Positions 44,758-56,309 of a stretch of DNA of 64,000 nt are shown here, one piece after another. Position numbers and translations under genes: made by a program. The notes under the pieces were generated by a model, which was given only the letters and a program-made list of their open reading frames with translations, made no database searches and was not told the origin of the DNA. Position 1 is the first letter of the stretch. The number at the start of each line of letters is the position of its first letter. This DNA is from Artocarpus heterophyllus. Its lineage: Eukaryota; Streptophyta; Magnoliopsida; Rosales; Moraceae. The stretch spans positions 30,657,346 through 30,721,345 of the forward strand of contig CM046350.1 in assembly GCA_025403435.1 (NCBI GenBank), given 5' to 3'.

Positions 44758-45560
44758 AAGCTCTTAGACCTGATTAGTCTCCATAGACTTCATCTCAACG
44801 TTCATGGCCTCTGTCTAAAGTTTTGAATCAACATCCTCCATAGCTTCTGCGTAAGTATAAGGATCCCTGTCATGTTCATCTGCTTTAGCCAAAAAGGCCA
44901 ACCTATTGAACATATACCTTTCAGGTTGATACCCGATGCTCCTACTACGTCGAAGCCCCTTAGGTTGCTATTCAGGTTTGTTTGGTTTTTCTGCACTGAT
45001 TGGAACGGTTTCATTCGGAACCTCTAGAGTGATCGAATCACTCCTAAATTCTTCAAGCACCACTTTGCTTTGAGGTTTACAATCGTCAATGTAACTCTCC
45101 TCAAGGAAAGTTGCATTAGTTGAAACCACGACTTTATGTTCCTTTGGGTTATAAAAATAACCCTCTTTAGTCCCTTTTGGATATCCTACAAACATGCAAA
45201 CTTTCAAACGTGCTTCCAACTTATTCGGATCCTTAAACAAGACATGAGCCGGATATCCCCATATGCAAATATGGTTTAAGGATGTCTTCCTACCCATCCA
45301 CAACTCGTGAGGAGTTTTAAGAACCGATTTTGAAGGCACATTGTTCAAAAGATAACATGCGGTTTATAGTGCATATCCCCAAAAGGATAAAGGCGATGAT
45401 GAATAACTCATCATGGACCTAACCATGTCCAACAAAGTCCTATTTCTTCTCTCCGCTATGCCATTCTGCTACGGAGTGCCCGGTGCAATCAAATGGGATA
45501 AAATCCCATTCTCTAATAAGTGTCCTAAGAACTCGTCAAAAGGTATTCCCCACCTCGATC
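44758..45560 (-). pseudogene. Copia B integrase C-terminus and connection
   Basis: Frame 44968-45348 reads MNNVPSKSVLKTPHELWMGR, ICIWGYPAHVLFKDPNKLEA, VCMFVGYPKGTKEGYFYNP and an acidic spacer. Frame 44802-45014 overlaps it after a shift. Upstream the minus strand still gives GVAERRNRT-like text near 45460. Copia A has lost this whole stretch. Confidence 0.85.
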
Positions 45561-46091
45561 AGATTGAAGTGCCTTTATAGGTCTACCTAATTGCTTTTCC
45601 ACTTCAGCCTGAAATTTCTTGAACTTGTTAAAAGCTTCGCTTTTGTGGTGTGTCAGGTACACATACCCATACCTTGAGAAATTTTCAATAGAAGTGACAA
45701 AGTACTCATACGCTCCTCGTGCCCAGATGTTCATTCGTTTGCAAACATCAGTATGCATAAGTTCTAGAACCCCTTTGGCCCTATTACCCTTAGACCCGAA
45801 TGGTCTTTTGATCATTTTATTCTCCAAATAAGATTTACATTGAGGTATAGATTCCACCTTTAAGTGACTTAAAGGTCCATCCTTTACCAACCTTTGAATC
45901 CTATTCAGGTTAATATGACCAAGGCGCAAATGCCAAAGATAAGTCTTATTAGAGTGAGAAGTCATAAGTCTTTTAGAGTTATTATCATTCATCTCAGCAT
46001 TATGCAATAAGTCCATCTTAGGTTTGATAAAATATAGATTATTCTGCATCCATCTAGAACAGAAAAAAGATTTGCTTTTACAAATCACCAC
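45525..46091 (-). pseudogene. Copia B pre-integrase domain and integrase core
   Basis: Has YLWHLRLGHINLNRIQRLVK and CKSYLENK, where the second Cys of the zinc pair is Tyr (A has CESC). The core follows with ELMHTDVCKRMN, YFVTSIENFSRYGYVY and LQSDRGGEYLLTSS. The catalytic Asp of TDV and of SDRGGEY remain; the frame is lost soon after. Confidence 0.87.
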
Positions 46092-46400
46092 TTTATCATT
46101 AAAAGAAACAAGTAGGAGTCTTTAAATAAACAAGATACAGAAATTAAATTCCTTTTAAATTTAGGAACATAAAAACAATCTTGCAAAAAAAAATTCCTAT
46201 AATTATTAAAATAAAGATCGACGTCTCCCACTGCTTCCGCTGAGACTAAGGATCCATCGCCCATCCGAAGCGTGAAGTCCTCATGAAGCAGACTTCTCGT
46301 TTCTTTGAACCCCTGCTGAGAAATACAAACATGATTAGTTGCACCAAAATCTATGTCCCAAATGTCACTGGATTCCTCAACCAAAAAAGTTTCTAAATAG
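46085..46400 (-). pseudogene. Copia B protease region
   Basis: The minus strand reads SSDIWDIDFGATNHVCISQQ near 46330-46385, then the LHEDFTLRMGDGSLVSAEAV region. The active-site triad is Asp-Phe-Gly instead of Asp-Ser/Thr-Gly. In A it is Asp-Tyr-Gly. Confidence 0.82.
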
Positions 46401-47236
46401 AGAAGATCACACCTACCTCCTTTGGAAAGGAAGTCCTTGCAATGCTTCTTGATATGCCCGACCTTTCCACAGAAGAAGCACTTAAGCTTCTTCGGGTTCT
46501 TCTTCTTCTTCTTCTTGCTCTTGGTGCCAGCAAGAATAAAAGACTTCCCATTTTTGGCCCATTGCTTCTTTCCATTCCCTGAGTTAGGATTGGAACTAGA
46601 AGCAGATACCATGTTGGCCTCTCCATCCGCAGGAGACTCCCTGATCAGCAGTTTAAACTCCTGTAACTGTTTCATCAATTATGTTAAGGTCATATCCTGC
46701 CTATTGCTCAAATTAAATGTTGCTCTAAATGGAATAAATTCCTTTGACAGAGTCTCAAAGACTATAGTCATCTAAGTTTCAGCATTGATGTCAGCTCCAT
46801 TGGTTTGAGCCTTAGCGAGGTAACTCATGACCAACATCATATGCTCCTTTACAAATGTCCCTGGCCTCTGTCTATTGTTTAGAAGTTTTTGAAGCGCCCC
46901 TTGCCGCTCTGTTATGGCCTAGCCTCCAAACATATCCTTAAGATTATTCAAGATCTACTTTGCAGTCTCATAATCTTAATGTTGAGCCTGCAGTACATTA
47001 TTCATGCTGACCATAACATAACAGTGGGCCTGATCATTAGCATCTTTCCAGCGATCATATGGTTGGAATTGCTCATTAGTTGAGTCTCTCGTAGGCTCGG
47101 GAGGACAAGAGGTTGTCAGTACATATTTCAGTTTCTCAAAGGACAGGACGATATCCAGGTTCCGTTTCCAATCATTATAGTTCTCACCGGTTAATAGGTT
47201 TTTGTCAAGTATCGATGATAAAGCGTTTTTAGACAT
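46401..47236 (-). pseudogene. Copia B gag, broken
   Basis: The ATG at 47236 gives MSKNALSSILDKNLLTGENY, DIVLSFEKLKYVLTTSCPPE and VMVSMNNVLQAQH, then a stop at 46976-46978. The remainder is readable downstream, with LKLLIRESPADGEANMVSAS-like text, a Lys-rich run, and the zinc knuckle CFFCGKVGHIKKHC (about 46430-46475). The open frame extends upstream of the ATG to 47344, but the homologous start in A is the same MSKNAL. Confidence 0.86.
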
Positions 47237-48884
47237 TTTTAATCTACAGTAAAGAATCATATACCAAACATAAGCAAACATATCATAATAATTTAGTAAG
47301 ATAACACAATCATGTAAAAACATACAAATGTGTTTATGTGTCAAAACCTTGAAAATATCACAACCTTACAACGATAATTTCCAACTCAAATTCAACAAGC
47401 TCCTAGGGGAGTCATGCCAAATTCAATCAGCAACACGGATCCCCTCTTGATTAATATATGCCATCCAAGACCCGTATGATCCAGCATATATTAATAATCA
47501 TTTCTTTGGCCATTAATTTTATTAACAGAGCTCCTAGGGGAGGTTAATAATAAAATTAACGTGAGTGTATAACTATCGTTTCAATATTTTATCCATGATT
47601 TACAATCACCACCTAGGGGTATGCAACCATAAATCATGCTAAAATACCTTATCCTTTCAGAGATCTAATCTGGTACATGATAGAAATCCCTTCCTAGGGG
47701 TTGGGACTACCATGTTCTGCCTATGGACCAACGATGGAGGCCTTAGGTCCTCTCTTCAAAAACCTTCTCCCACTCAATCTTTTGAAAACAAGGTTTTATT
47801 TTAAGAATATGCATGAACAATTTTAACATAATCGGCACTCCCTATTCTATATGACATGTTATCAATATACTTGGCAAACCATATTATAATGTAGACAAGC
47901 AAAGCTACAAGCAAAATAGTAAATAACCATAATATTATGGCTCCACCATAAAGAATAGAAAACTAAGATTACAAGAGAATAATCGAGACATATTATCGAT
48001 TCTTCATCCTTGAATCCTCAAGTTGTGTCCTTCTTCATGTAATACCCATCTTTAAGTCTTCAATCCCGTATGAATCGAATACTTCATATTTCCGGTCATA
48101 TCCAAATTTAATGCCTCTCAGAATTGTACCAAAAATAAAATTAAAACTGCACCTTTTTTGGAAATTTTCCAGCTCTCAGTTGGCAGGCCGATGCTGTTCA
48201 TGCTTCATCGGCCTGTCGATCTGGAAGATCAGCCTACTGACACATGAAAGCCAAACTGGAAGTACGGCTTGCCACCAGAGCCGCTTGATTTTTGCCCCAC
48301 TGATGGCCTACCAAACCACACGTCTGGCCTACTGATCTGTGACCATCGGCCTACTGAACTGTGAGGTTCGGCATGCCAATCGAGTAGAAATTTTCCATTC
48401 CAGAAAATACAATTTTTTTTAATGCAATTCATCAATTTTATTTTTAACAATTCAAAAACATAAAATTAGAGACTCAGGAAATACCTGGGTGTGCCATCAT
48501 CCATTTTCTAGATCCGCCTTCTAGATCCGTCTTCTTCGAATAATTATTTAATTACAAAATTCTTACAAATTTAAAATAAATAATAATTCCTAGACGGAGA
48601 TGATAGTCTACCATCTAATTACGTGAAAAACTTAGATACATATTCTAACCTCTAAGGAACCATAACCAGCATAAATTAATTAATTAATTAATAATTAAAT
48701 AACAATTTAATCAACCATAATTAATTAATGAACATTCACCACATAATCCATGACAACATAAAATTATATAAAAACCTAGAGTGCAAACTCTCTATAAAAT
48801 TAAATTCAAGCATATGAGAGTTTAAGATCACAAAATTTATACATACAACATGATCACAAACTCATAAATTTATGTAAAAACCAT
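47237..48884 (-). other. Copia B untranslated leader
   Basis: About 1.65 kb, homologous in reverse to the copia A leader, but with a single copy of the region that is duplicated in A. Holds the motif cluster 48178-48375. Open frames here, such as 48229-48450 minus, have no domain. Confidence 0.72.
48178..48375 (-). repeat. TCGGCAGGCCGA-type motif cluster, copia B leader
   Basis: On the plus strand: TTGGCAGGCCGATG (48180-48193), CATCGGCCTGTCGATC near 48208, ATCAGCCTACTGA near 48229, TACGGCTTGCCA near 48264, CATCGGCCTACTGAAC near 48343 and GTTCGGCATGCCAATCG near 48365. Copies alternate in orientation. Confidence 0.78.
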
Positions 48885-48897
48885 GGCTTTGATACCA
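48885..48897 (-). promoter_or_regulatory. Primer-binding site of copia B (tRNA-iMet type)
   Basis: The minus strand reads TGGTATCAAAGCC two bases after the 5' LTR; one G-to-A difference from the initiator tRNA-Met site. Confidence 0.88.
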
Positions 48898-48899
48898 AT

Positions 48900-50933
48900 T
48901 GTTGGAAAAAGAGTGCACAGCGGAAATTTTAAAAATTTTTCATCAGAGTATTTTTTAAAACACAAGTTTAACATGCTATATGTATAAATTAACCAGATCT
49001 TACTAAAGTTTGAATGCCAAAGAACCCTCGCAAAACGTGAAAAGAAGTAACGTTCTAGAAGAACCTCAACCAACTGGTCTTCTTTTCTATTCTTTATCCA
49101 CGACGGGAGTGAGTGTGGGCTCACATGTACAGCTCTTCCACCAGGTGACTCTCCTTCCAACCAATCGAGAGAACCCAAAGTAAGTGTTCGTGATTTGTGA
49201 ACAAAAGCTCTCAGGGAGTTTTCAGATTCTCACTAGCAGAGTATCACTTTTAATCTCACAATTGATCTAAGTAACTCTTAAGACTTACTCCCTTTATATA
49301 GAGGTTGGGCTCAGGGTCAGTCCTTATCAGATTAGGTCTCAAAAACTCAAAATAGAATCAAGTTCGGATCAATATCTGATAAGATCCACGTGGAAACGCG
49401 TAATCTTATCCTTCGCTCATCGGTAGGCCGAAAAGCTCGATCGGCAGGCTGAACAAGCCCCATCGGCAAGTCGAACACGTGGATTGACAAGCCAAACTGT
49501 CGATTAAAAATCTCTACAAATCTTTTATTTTCCACCTGAAATTCTAGAGGATAAAGTCTCAGTTTTAATTCAAATAACCCAATAGAGAAGTTATCTAATC
49601 AAAACAACTTTATCTAGATTATCTCTAGGAAACTAAATCAATTCTTAATAATTCTACAGGTTTATCTTTATCTAATTTATCGAAAATTAAATCAACCGAT
49701 AAATAAACAAGAATTATCCGATCTCAATAATTCAACAAGTTTATCTTGAATTAATTTTATCACAAAATTAATTCAACTGATAAACAGAGATGAATTATTT
49801 GATTCTTCTAAATTTCAACCAATTTGATAAATCTGACATAAGTCATCAATTATTAGAAAAGCACGCCGTATCGTTACAGGATGTTGTGAGCTAGCAAAGG
49901 GGACCAAATGGACCTATATAGTTCAAGCTCCCGATAATTACGAAACCCAATATCCTAGATATACATTTCATAATTATCAACTCCAATGCTACTCTACTAA
50001 AAGCTTGGAGCTGCACTCTCAAACTACATAGAATTACGAAGCCCGCATAGCTAAGTCTCTTTGACATATCATAGTGTATCGTATCCCCATATGATAATCC
50101 ATAATCGGCTTAAGGACAAGTTCTATCTTACCTTCCTGATTATTTTTATCTTACGTTCCATTATCTCACCATCAGAAAACTTACTATCCAAAGACAGTAT
50201 ACTATTCGGTTACACCTATGTATCCAAATTGTTGAGCGCTCTAGTTTTCCAATTACAGGATAACACATATAAGAGGATATCATTACTCCTAAAGAGGAGC
50301 TATGGATTCCATATCTATGAATAACAAGTCTACACTATCAAGAGTCATGCCTCCAACGTACCAGCATGCATACCACTATTAAGATGTAGGTGTCACCCTT
50401 TGGTACATCAAAAGACACAAGTCAAGACAATGGGCCCACTATTCATCTCAGGATTAAGATACAATACAAATGATTGTCTGAAGTGAATCAATTTGCCAAG
50501 ATAGAATTATTAATCCAAATCAATTCACTTTATGTCTTGATCCAACACATCGTCACCTATGACAACGTACCAATATTTCTATTCACGGAGTCCTCCTCCG
50601 ATGGTGAAGATAAACCATCTCCAAAAAAGGATATAGACAACATAACAACCTTTGCATGAATAAAGTGCCCAACTTTATTCCCTCGATTGCAGATCTTATG
50701 TTTTAGACCATCACCTTAAAAATCGTGTCTTTCGCATAATCTGTCCATCATATGCCCAATTCTTAAGGTTTAGACCGGCAGTCTCAGACTATTGTTTGCT
50801 TAACATACATTCAACAAATATGAACGTAAAGAGGACAAGATTTGGTATATAAACAATGAATAAATTCTTTATTGATAAAAATATCTCTAAAAACTTATTA
50901 CATTTTTACTCCTTAGGGCATACATGTCTAACA
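48900..50933 (-). repeat. 5' LTR of copia B (2034 bp)
   Basis: Plus strand from TGTTGGAAAAAGAGTGCAC to CATGTCTAACA, then TSD GCCTT. Motif variants lie at 49420-49500 (ATCGGTAGGCCGAAAAG, ATCGGCAGGCTGAAC, ATCGGCAAGTCGAAC). Confidence 0.93.
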
Positions 50934-50938
50934 GCCTT

Positions 50939-51915
50939 CATACCAAGGGGATATCCAAGGAACGCACAAGGGTGTGCATGAGGTTAGAATTTGGTTCGAT
51001 GTGCTGAAAGGGTTAAAGCAAAAGCTAAGCAACCAAAAACACGAAAATGAGCATAATCAACTGCCTTATGAAACAGTAATTCATAAGGTGTTTTATTGTC
51101 AAGCACATATGATGGAGTACAATTAACCAAATAAACAGCTATAAGAACACAATCAGTCTAGAAGGAAATAGGAATCAGAGGCTGAAAGTATAAGGCTCGA
51201 GCTACATTCAACAAATGTTTATGCTTGCGTTCAACAATAGAATTTTGTTGAGGGTGTTCAACATAAGAAAATTGATGAAGGATACCTTTAGAATTAAAGT
51301 AGTTAGAAAAAGCTAACTCTTTGGCATTGTCTGGTCTAAATTCTTTAATTTTCTTGTTGAATTGAGTAGCAACAAGATTGAAGAATTTTGGTATGGCAAG
51401 AGATACATCAGACTCGTGTTTAAGTAAAAACATCCAAGTGAATCTACTACAATCATCAACCAAAGTAAGAAAATAGCCATGTCCAGAGTAAGATATATGT
51501 GTATAAGGTCCCCAAATGTCACAATGTACAAGGTCAAAAGGAGACTATGAGAATGATTATGAGATACAAAGGGCAGTTTCCTTTGTTTTGCTAAAGGACA
51601 AATGTAACATGGTGAGTTCATGATAGAACTAAGACTGGGGCAAAGTAAGTGAGTCTTTAAAAAATCCAAAGACTTATTCAACAACTGACCAAGGCAGTTA
51701 TGCCAAGTATGTATCGACGCTTTGCTAGCATGCATGGTAGATGAAGCAGGTAACATATCAACATGTTTGTCTGTGAGGTCCAGCATATATAAGCCATCAA
51801 GCATTTTACCCTTGCTAATCATCTTCGTGCTAGACATTTCCTGAATAATGAAATAATTAGGCAAAAACTGTATCATAATCGAGGAATTATGTGTAATGGC
51901 ACTTACAGAAAGCAA
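50939..51915 (-). pseudogene. C0 integrase, broken
   Basis: Frame 51313-51915 covers the pre-integrase part (HTWHNCLGQLLNKSLDFLKT, CYICPLAK). Frame 51158-51463 covers the core (MVDDCSRFTWMFLL, FRPDNAKELAFSNYFNSKGI, QQNSIVERKHKHLLNVARAL). The second catalytic Asp and the Glu are recognisable. The C-terminal end continues to the copia B insertion at 50934. Confidence 0.87.
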
Positions 51916-52160
51916 ATTAAAGCAAAATTATAGGACATAAAGGACATCTTAAAGAATTAAGTCTGAACTCAGCTTGACATCACCACAAAGATGAACATGA
52001 AGAAAAGTGCAATTTGGTAATGTCACCACAGCTTTTGTAATAGGTTTCAAGAATTCAAAAACACTAGCATTTGAACATATGTACCCCGATGCTCCAGAGT
52101 CTATAACCCGTACATGAGAAGAAGACAATGCAGTAGTCATGGAAACAAAAAGGCAAGTAC
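51916..52160 (-). pseudogene. C0 protease
   Basis: Frame 51949-52140 reads SSHVRVIDSGASGYICSNAS, with the aspartic-protease triad Asp-Ser-Gly intact, unlike copia A and B. It is cut off from gag and integrase by stops. Confidence 0.85.
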
Positions 52161-52691
52161 CTGTGGCATAGCAGGAAGAAGGGGTTACATAAGAGTCAGT
52201 TGGTTAAGTAAAAGTTGCCAAATGATTGAACAACAATGTGAGCAATTATTGATGTTGATCAGAACTCAATGTTTAAAGAAAGTCCCCAGCATTGGTATTG
52301 TGATGTTCAGCAGCATATCCAACTGAGGATTAAGTAGTGACCTAATTAACAACATTGGTGTGAGCATTGGAAGGTAAAGGCTTTTGTCTTTGTCTGAATC
52401 CAGGAGGAAATCCATGGATTTTGTAACACTTGTCAATAGTGTGACCATGATAATTGCAGTGGGTACAGAAAGGACGATCCTTCTTCAAAGATTTGGTCCT
52501 TAAGGACAGATTGGGCATAGTAGCTGGTGTGGAGGATTTGTTTGCTTTAAGCACAAATGCCATTGAATTACATGGATCAGTGGACAGGATCGATGGGGAA
52601 CCTATCTTATGTTGATGTTCCTCTTAAGAGACCAAAGAGAAAACTTTGTTGAGTGTAGGAAGAGGATCCATGAGAAGGATTTGGCCACGAA
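52161..52691 (-). pseudogene. C0 gag, C-terminal part with zinc knuckle
   Basis: The minus strand reads IRGQILLMDPLPTLNKVFSL directly after the solo LTR boundary. Frame 52342-52563 follows, with the zinc knuckle CTHCNYHGHTIDKC and YKIHGFPPGFRQR. The N-terminal gag part is on the far side of the insertion, at 55740-56050. Confidence 0.87.
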
Positions 52692-55600
52692 TGTAACACC
52701 TGCTATTTTTCATGTAATGGTTGATGAGAGATATTTAACGATGTTAAGTATTTTCTTTATGATATAATGTTACTGACCATTTATTCGAGAATTATGACAG
52801 GTGACGGTTACGGAATTTATGTGCTCGAGGTGTTCATGTCATTTATAATGTATGCATGATAAATATTTAATATTTTATTTTTGGTATCTTTAAGTGGCAC
52901 TTTGACATTAGAATTTATTTTCCAGAATGACAATCAAATGAATTTAATCGACAGGCCAAACTCATAACTTCGGCAGATCGAATTAAGCCATCGGTAGGCC
53001 AAACGTTGCTAATAGGAAATCAACAGATAATTCTAAAATTGTGGCATTGATTATTAATTTAATTTGACTTGAGAATTCTGAATAATTGGTATATTTTTAT
53101 CTCTTTCCTTATTCATGTTTGGGAAGGTTTGACTAGTTTGATTTTTTCTTTTTAAAAGATAATTTGATTTGTGATAAGGTTTCTGAATTTGAAAAGATAA
53201 GATTTGGTAGTTATAGCAAATCATTGATTTTTCCTTATCTTGTTCCATTCCCCCACGTGTAAGCATCTTTTTCTAAAAATAAAATATTTTCTGATGTTAA
53301 AGAGACCATTAGCCATCTTATAATATCATTCATGTAAATTTTTCTCTCTCGTTATCATTTTCTCTCCCTCTATCTCTCTAAAATTTTCTCATACACTCTA
53401 TCTTTCTTCTCCACATTTTCTTCCCCTTCTCTTCGTTATTCTTTGCAAAAATTTGAAAGAAATATTGAGTCTTTCCTTGGGCAAATTCAAAGAAAATTAG
53501 AGAGAAATCGTTTCGAGGTAAGAATTCATTCTAGGTTACTGCAGTAATTGCATTTTTTTCCTTTAATTTGACCCCCATAACTTTGTTTTTGAATTCCCAT
53601 TTGCTTTGAAATTTTATTATGATATTTACGTATGTGTTATTTGATATTCCTCAAAATTTCAAGCCAATTGGAGTTTTCTATACTGAGTTATGAAATTTTT
53701 ATTCACTACTACTCATAGTTTAATGGTTGTTGATTGGTATGTTGCACAAAAGTACAATCTTTGTTCATAGGGCAAACAAATTATGATTTGAATGAAATTT
53801 TGTAAAAATATTCATACATATGTTAGGTTATGATTCAAAAAATTTCGTGGTGATTTGATGAATATTTGATGAGTTCTTGAATTTTCTTTAGGATAGGTCT
53901 TTATGGCTATTAAATCAGTGAATTTTCGACTTCTTGCTTGTGTGACCTATTTGTATGATCAAACAAATTTATTTGACAATGGGACTTTTGTGGTACTGTA
54001 TTTATATGTTTATAGGTTGTCATAAAAATTTTAGGGTCAAAGTAATTTTATTTTAATTATTTCAGTATGATAATCTTGTGTTGCTCACTGCTTTATGTGT
54101 TTAGGTTTTATTTTGTCTCTTAATTCTAATGCATGTTTTGAATTGTTGAAAATTTATTTGAAGCTAATTTTTGAATATGTTGTAATTTTAGGTGTCTAAT
54201 ACATGTAGGAATTTTATGAAATTATTTCGTGATATTGATAATGTATTATATCAATATTTGTTAGGGTTACTCACTGTTTTGTATTGCTGGCAGATTTTGT
54301 GTTATGAATTAAATGACTTATTTTATTTATCTAATGGAATTTTTATGGCTAAAGAAAACAGAGTAATTCATATATATGTTAATTATGTCCCTACAAAATT
54401 TCATGCCTTGATTGTATATGAATTGTGAGTTATTGATTTATGAATATATAAGGGTCAGGCAGTATTAGTATTGCAGTTTTTGCATGAATATTTATAAGTT
54501 CGTAAAGTGTATTTGTGTTTTTGTAATTCTTGAGACAGAAGTATGAATAATGTCATATGGTTTTGGATGATTTTGTAAGAATGAAATTTATTTTTATTTG
54601 TATATGGATGTATGACATGAACAGACCAAGAAGTGAGCACATCGAGACCGCGACGACGTTATCTAAGAGAAGGTTTAAGCAAGCAAGTCAAGTAAGTACA
54701 TTCTCACCTGCAACATGATAAAAGTTTACGAAAAAGTTTTGAGGACATGTTTTATGATAATTTTTAAAGTTTGTTTTTATATGTTGTTTTCTCATCAAAA
54801 CCTTGTTGCAACAAGAAAGTTTAACGAATGTTCTAATGATAAGGTATGTTGAAAGTATACTATATAAATGTATCACTTAATTAAGTGTTGCACACCATAT
54901 GTTTTTGTCTATGTTTATGATGACCAAAGTTGGACTTGTCCTGTTTGGTTTGGAATTAGCTACCCATCTCCTCTCATGACGGCGCGCCTACGATGATGAT
55001 AATAGTGCAACACTTGGGCCCCCAAATATAAAATGAATGAAGTTTTAATATGGATAATGATAATGAAAGATATGTTCTATATAAAACTATGACAAGTGCA
55101 CTATTATGTTAATGATGATTATGATTATGATGCTTTATAAAGATGTTCATAAAATGTTGTATGTTGTGAGATAGGAAAGTGCACCTACTAAGCTTTTGCT
55201 TACTTAGTTTATGATCATGTTGCAAATAAAGGTAAAAGGATCATGGAATAGATGGAGGGCAAGGACGGGCATGTGAGCAAGGAACGATGGATTGAAACAG
55301 AAGAATGCCAAGATAGAATTTTATTTTTTTTTTTAGTTTCTAAACTATGTTTTTATCTCTTTGAATGTTAAATTTCCACACTATTAAGTAGAAAGACTTG
55401 TTTTACATTTATATTGATTTTGCAGAAGATTGGCCTGTCGATTACCCTATATCGGCCTGTAGGTCTAAATGTTTTGAAACCCCAAATTCTACACAGCCTT
55501 GGACCGCCTATTGGTGGTTGAAGTTCGGACTGCCGATCATGTTCGTCTGCCGATGTCTGAAGTTTGGCCTACCGAATGGTTGAAATAGATTTTAAAGTTT

Positions 55601-55705
55601 GCTTTAAATTTCATTTTAACTATGGTTTTGATAAACTATTTAAATAAATATAAAAGAGTTCTAAAATAAATATTTTAAAAATATATACGCATGGATCCGG
55701 GATGT
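52692..55705. repeat. Large (~3 kb) gypsy-type solo LTR inside C0 gag
   Basis: Begins TGTAACACC, like the G1 LTR start TGTAATGCC, and fades out after GGATCCGGGATGTA (about 55692-55705), which fits the decayed mirror end GGGTGTTACA. No PBS, coding sequence or second LTR is found. Motif clusters of the TCGGCAGGCCGA type sit near both ends (52950-52995 and 55428-55580). A clear TSD was not found, so the right boundary is approximate. Small open frames within (53054-53266, 54192-54428) have no domain. Confidence 0.6.
55428..55580. repeat. TCGGCAGGCCGA-type motif cluster, solo LTR
   Basis: Variants ATTGGCCTGTCGATT (55430-55444), ATATCGGCCTGTAGG near 55450, TTCGGACTGCCGATC near 55524, TCTGCCGATG near 55546 and GTTTGGCCTACCGAA near 55562. 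A second small cluster at 52950-52995 has GACAGGCCAAACTC, TTCGGCAGATCGAA and ATCGGTAGGCCAAAC. Confidence 0.75.
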
Positions 55706-55739
55706 ATTTAATAAACCTTACTTTATTTGAATGGTTTAA

Positions 55740-56060
55740 CTTAAATATTGTTAACAAAGAAAATGAGGCTCGTAGAAATTTCTTTGGAAATGAAATTGAG
55801 CATCCAGGAAATGACAACATTGTTGTTACAAATCCAAGAATGAAGTTGTACACGATCAGAATCGTTCGGTTTCATAATAGAACCATCTATGAATCCTAAT
55901 TTGTTCTTAACAGAAAATGAGATCACCATGGCATGACGCCAAGAAGCATAATTGTCACTAGTAAGAGGTTGAGAAACCAGAGACATAGCGGGACCATCCA
56001 AAAGATGAAGGAAAAATGGATTGAAGGGTCATCAATGGCGGATTTGCCAAAGGAGGAAAG
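55740..56060 (-). pseudogene. C0 gag, N-terminal part
   Basis: Frame 55741-56001 reads MDGPAMSLVSQPLTSDNYAS, SVKNKLGFIDGSIMKPND and NNNVVISWMLNFISKEISTS, the start of copia-type gag. The text just before it (56001-56060) is in another frame, so a small shift lies near 56000. It breaks off at about 55745 near the solo LTR. Confidence 0.87.
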
Positions 56061-56300
56061 AGCGGAGCCCATATTGGGAGATTCCATGAGAAAAACACAA
56101 TCGATGATGTGAACCGCAAGGTACAGAAGAACTTCAGAATCAAGGACGAACCGAAGAGATCACAGTCTTGTGAGAAGAACTTTGGAATGGAAGGAGAACA
56201 CAGATCACGAAGAAGGAGCAAGCAGCAATCTGTGAGAAGAACTTCAGAATTGAAGGAGATCACAGATCACGAAAACGGAGCAAGCAGCAAAAGCTCTCAA

Positions 56301-56309
56301 CTGATACTA
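56301..56309 (-). promoter_or_regulatory. Primer-binding site of C0, decayed
   Basis: The minus strand reads TAGTATCAG directly after the 5' LTR; one mismatch to the tRNA-iMet site TGGTATCAG, after which similarity is lost. Confidence 0.6.

Larger units (their letters stand above)
41240..50933 (-). mobile_element. Ty1/copia element B (9694 bp), inserted in C0
   Basis: Has LTRs (41240-43271, 48900-50933), PBS, long leader, gag, protease, integrase, RT, RNase H and polypurine tract on the minus strand, with TSD GCCTT (41235-41239, 50934-50938). It is the same family as A and is the better-preserved copy; it keeps the integrase-RT connection that A has lost. The LTR ends read TGTTAGACA to TCCAACA on the minus strand. 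About 21 differences in the first 225 LTR bases by eye indicate an old insertion. Confidence 0.94.

Noticed and set aside
52692..55705. CRISPR-like or satellite array from the repeated GGCCTGCCGA words
   Set aside because: Spacing is irregular except for the 21 bp units in copia A, the motif is degenerate, and the host is a plant. These are motif clusters in LTRs.
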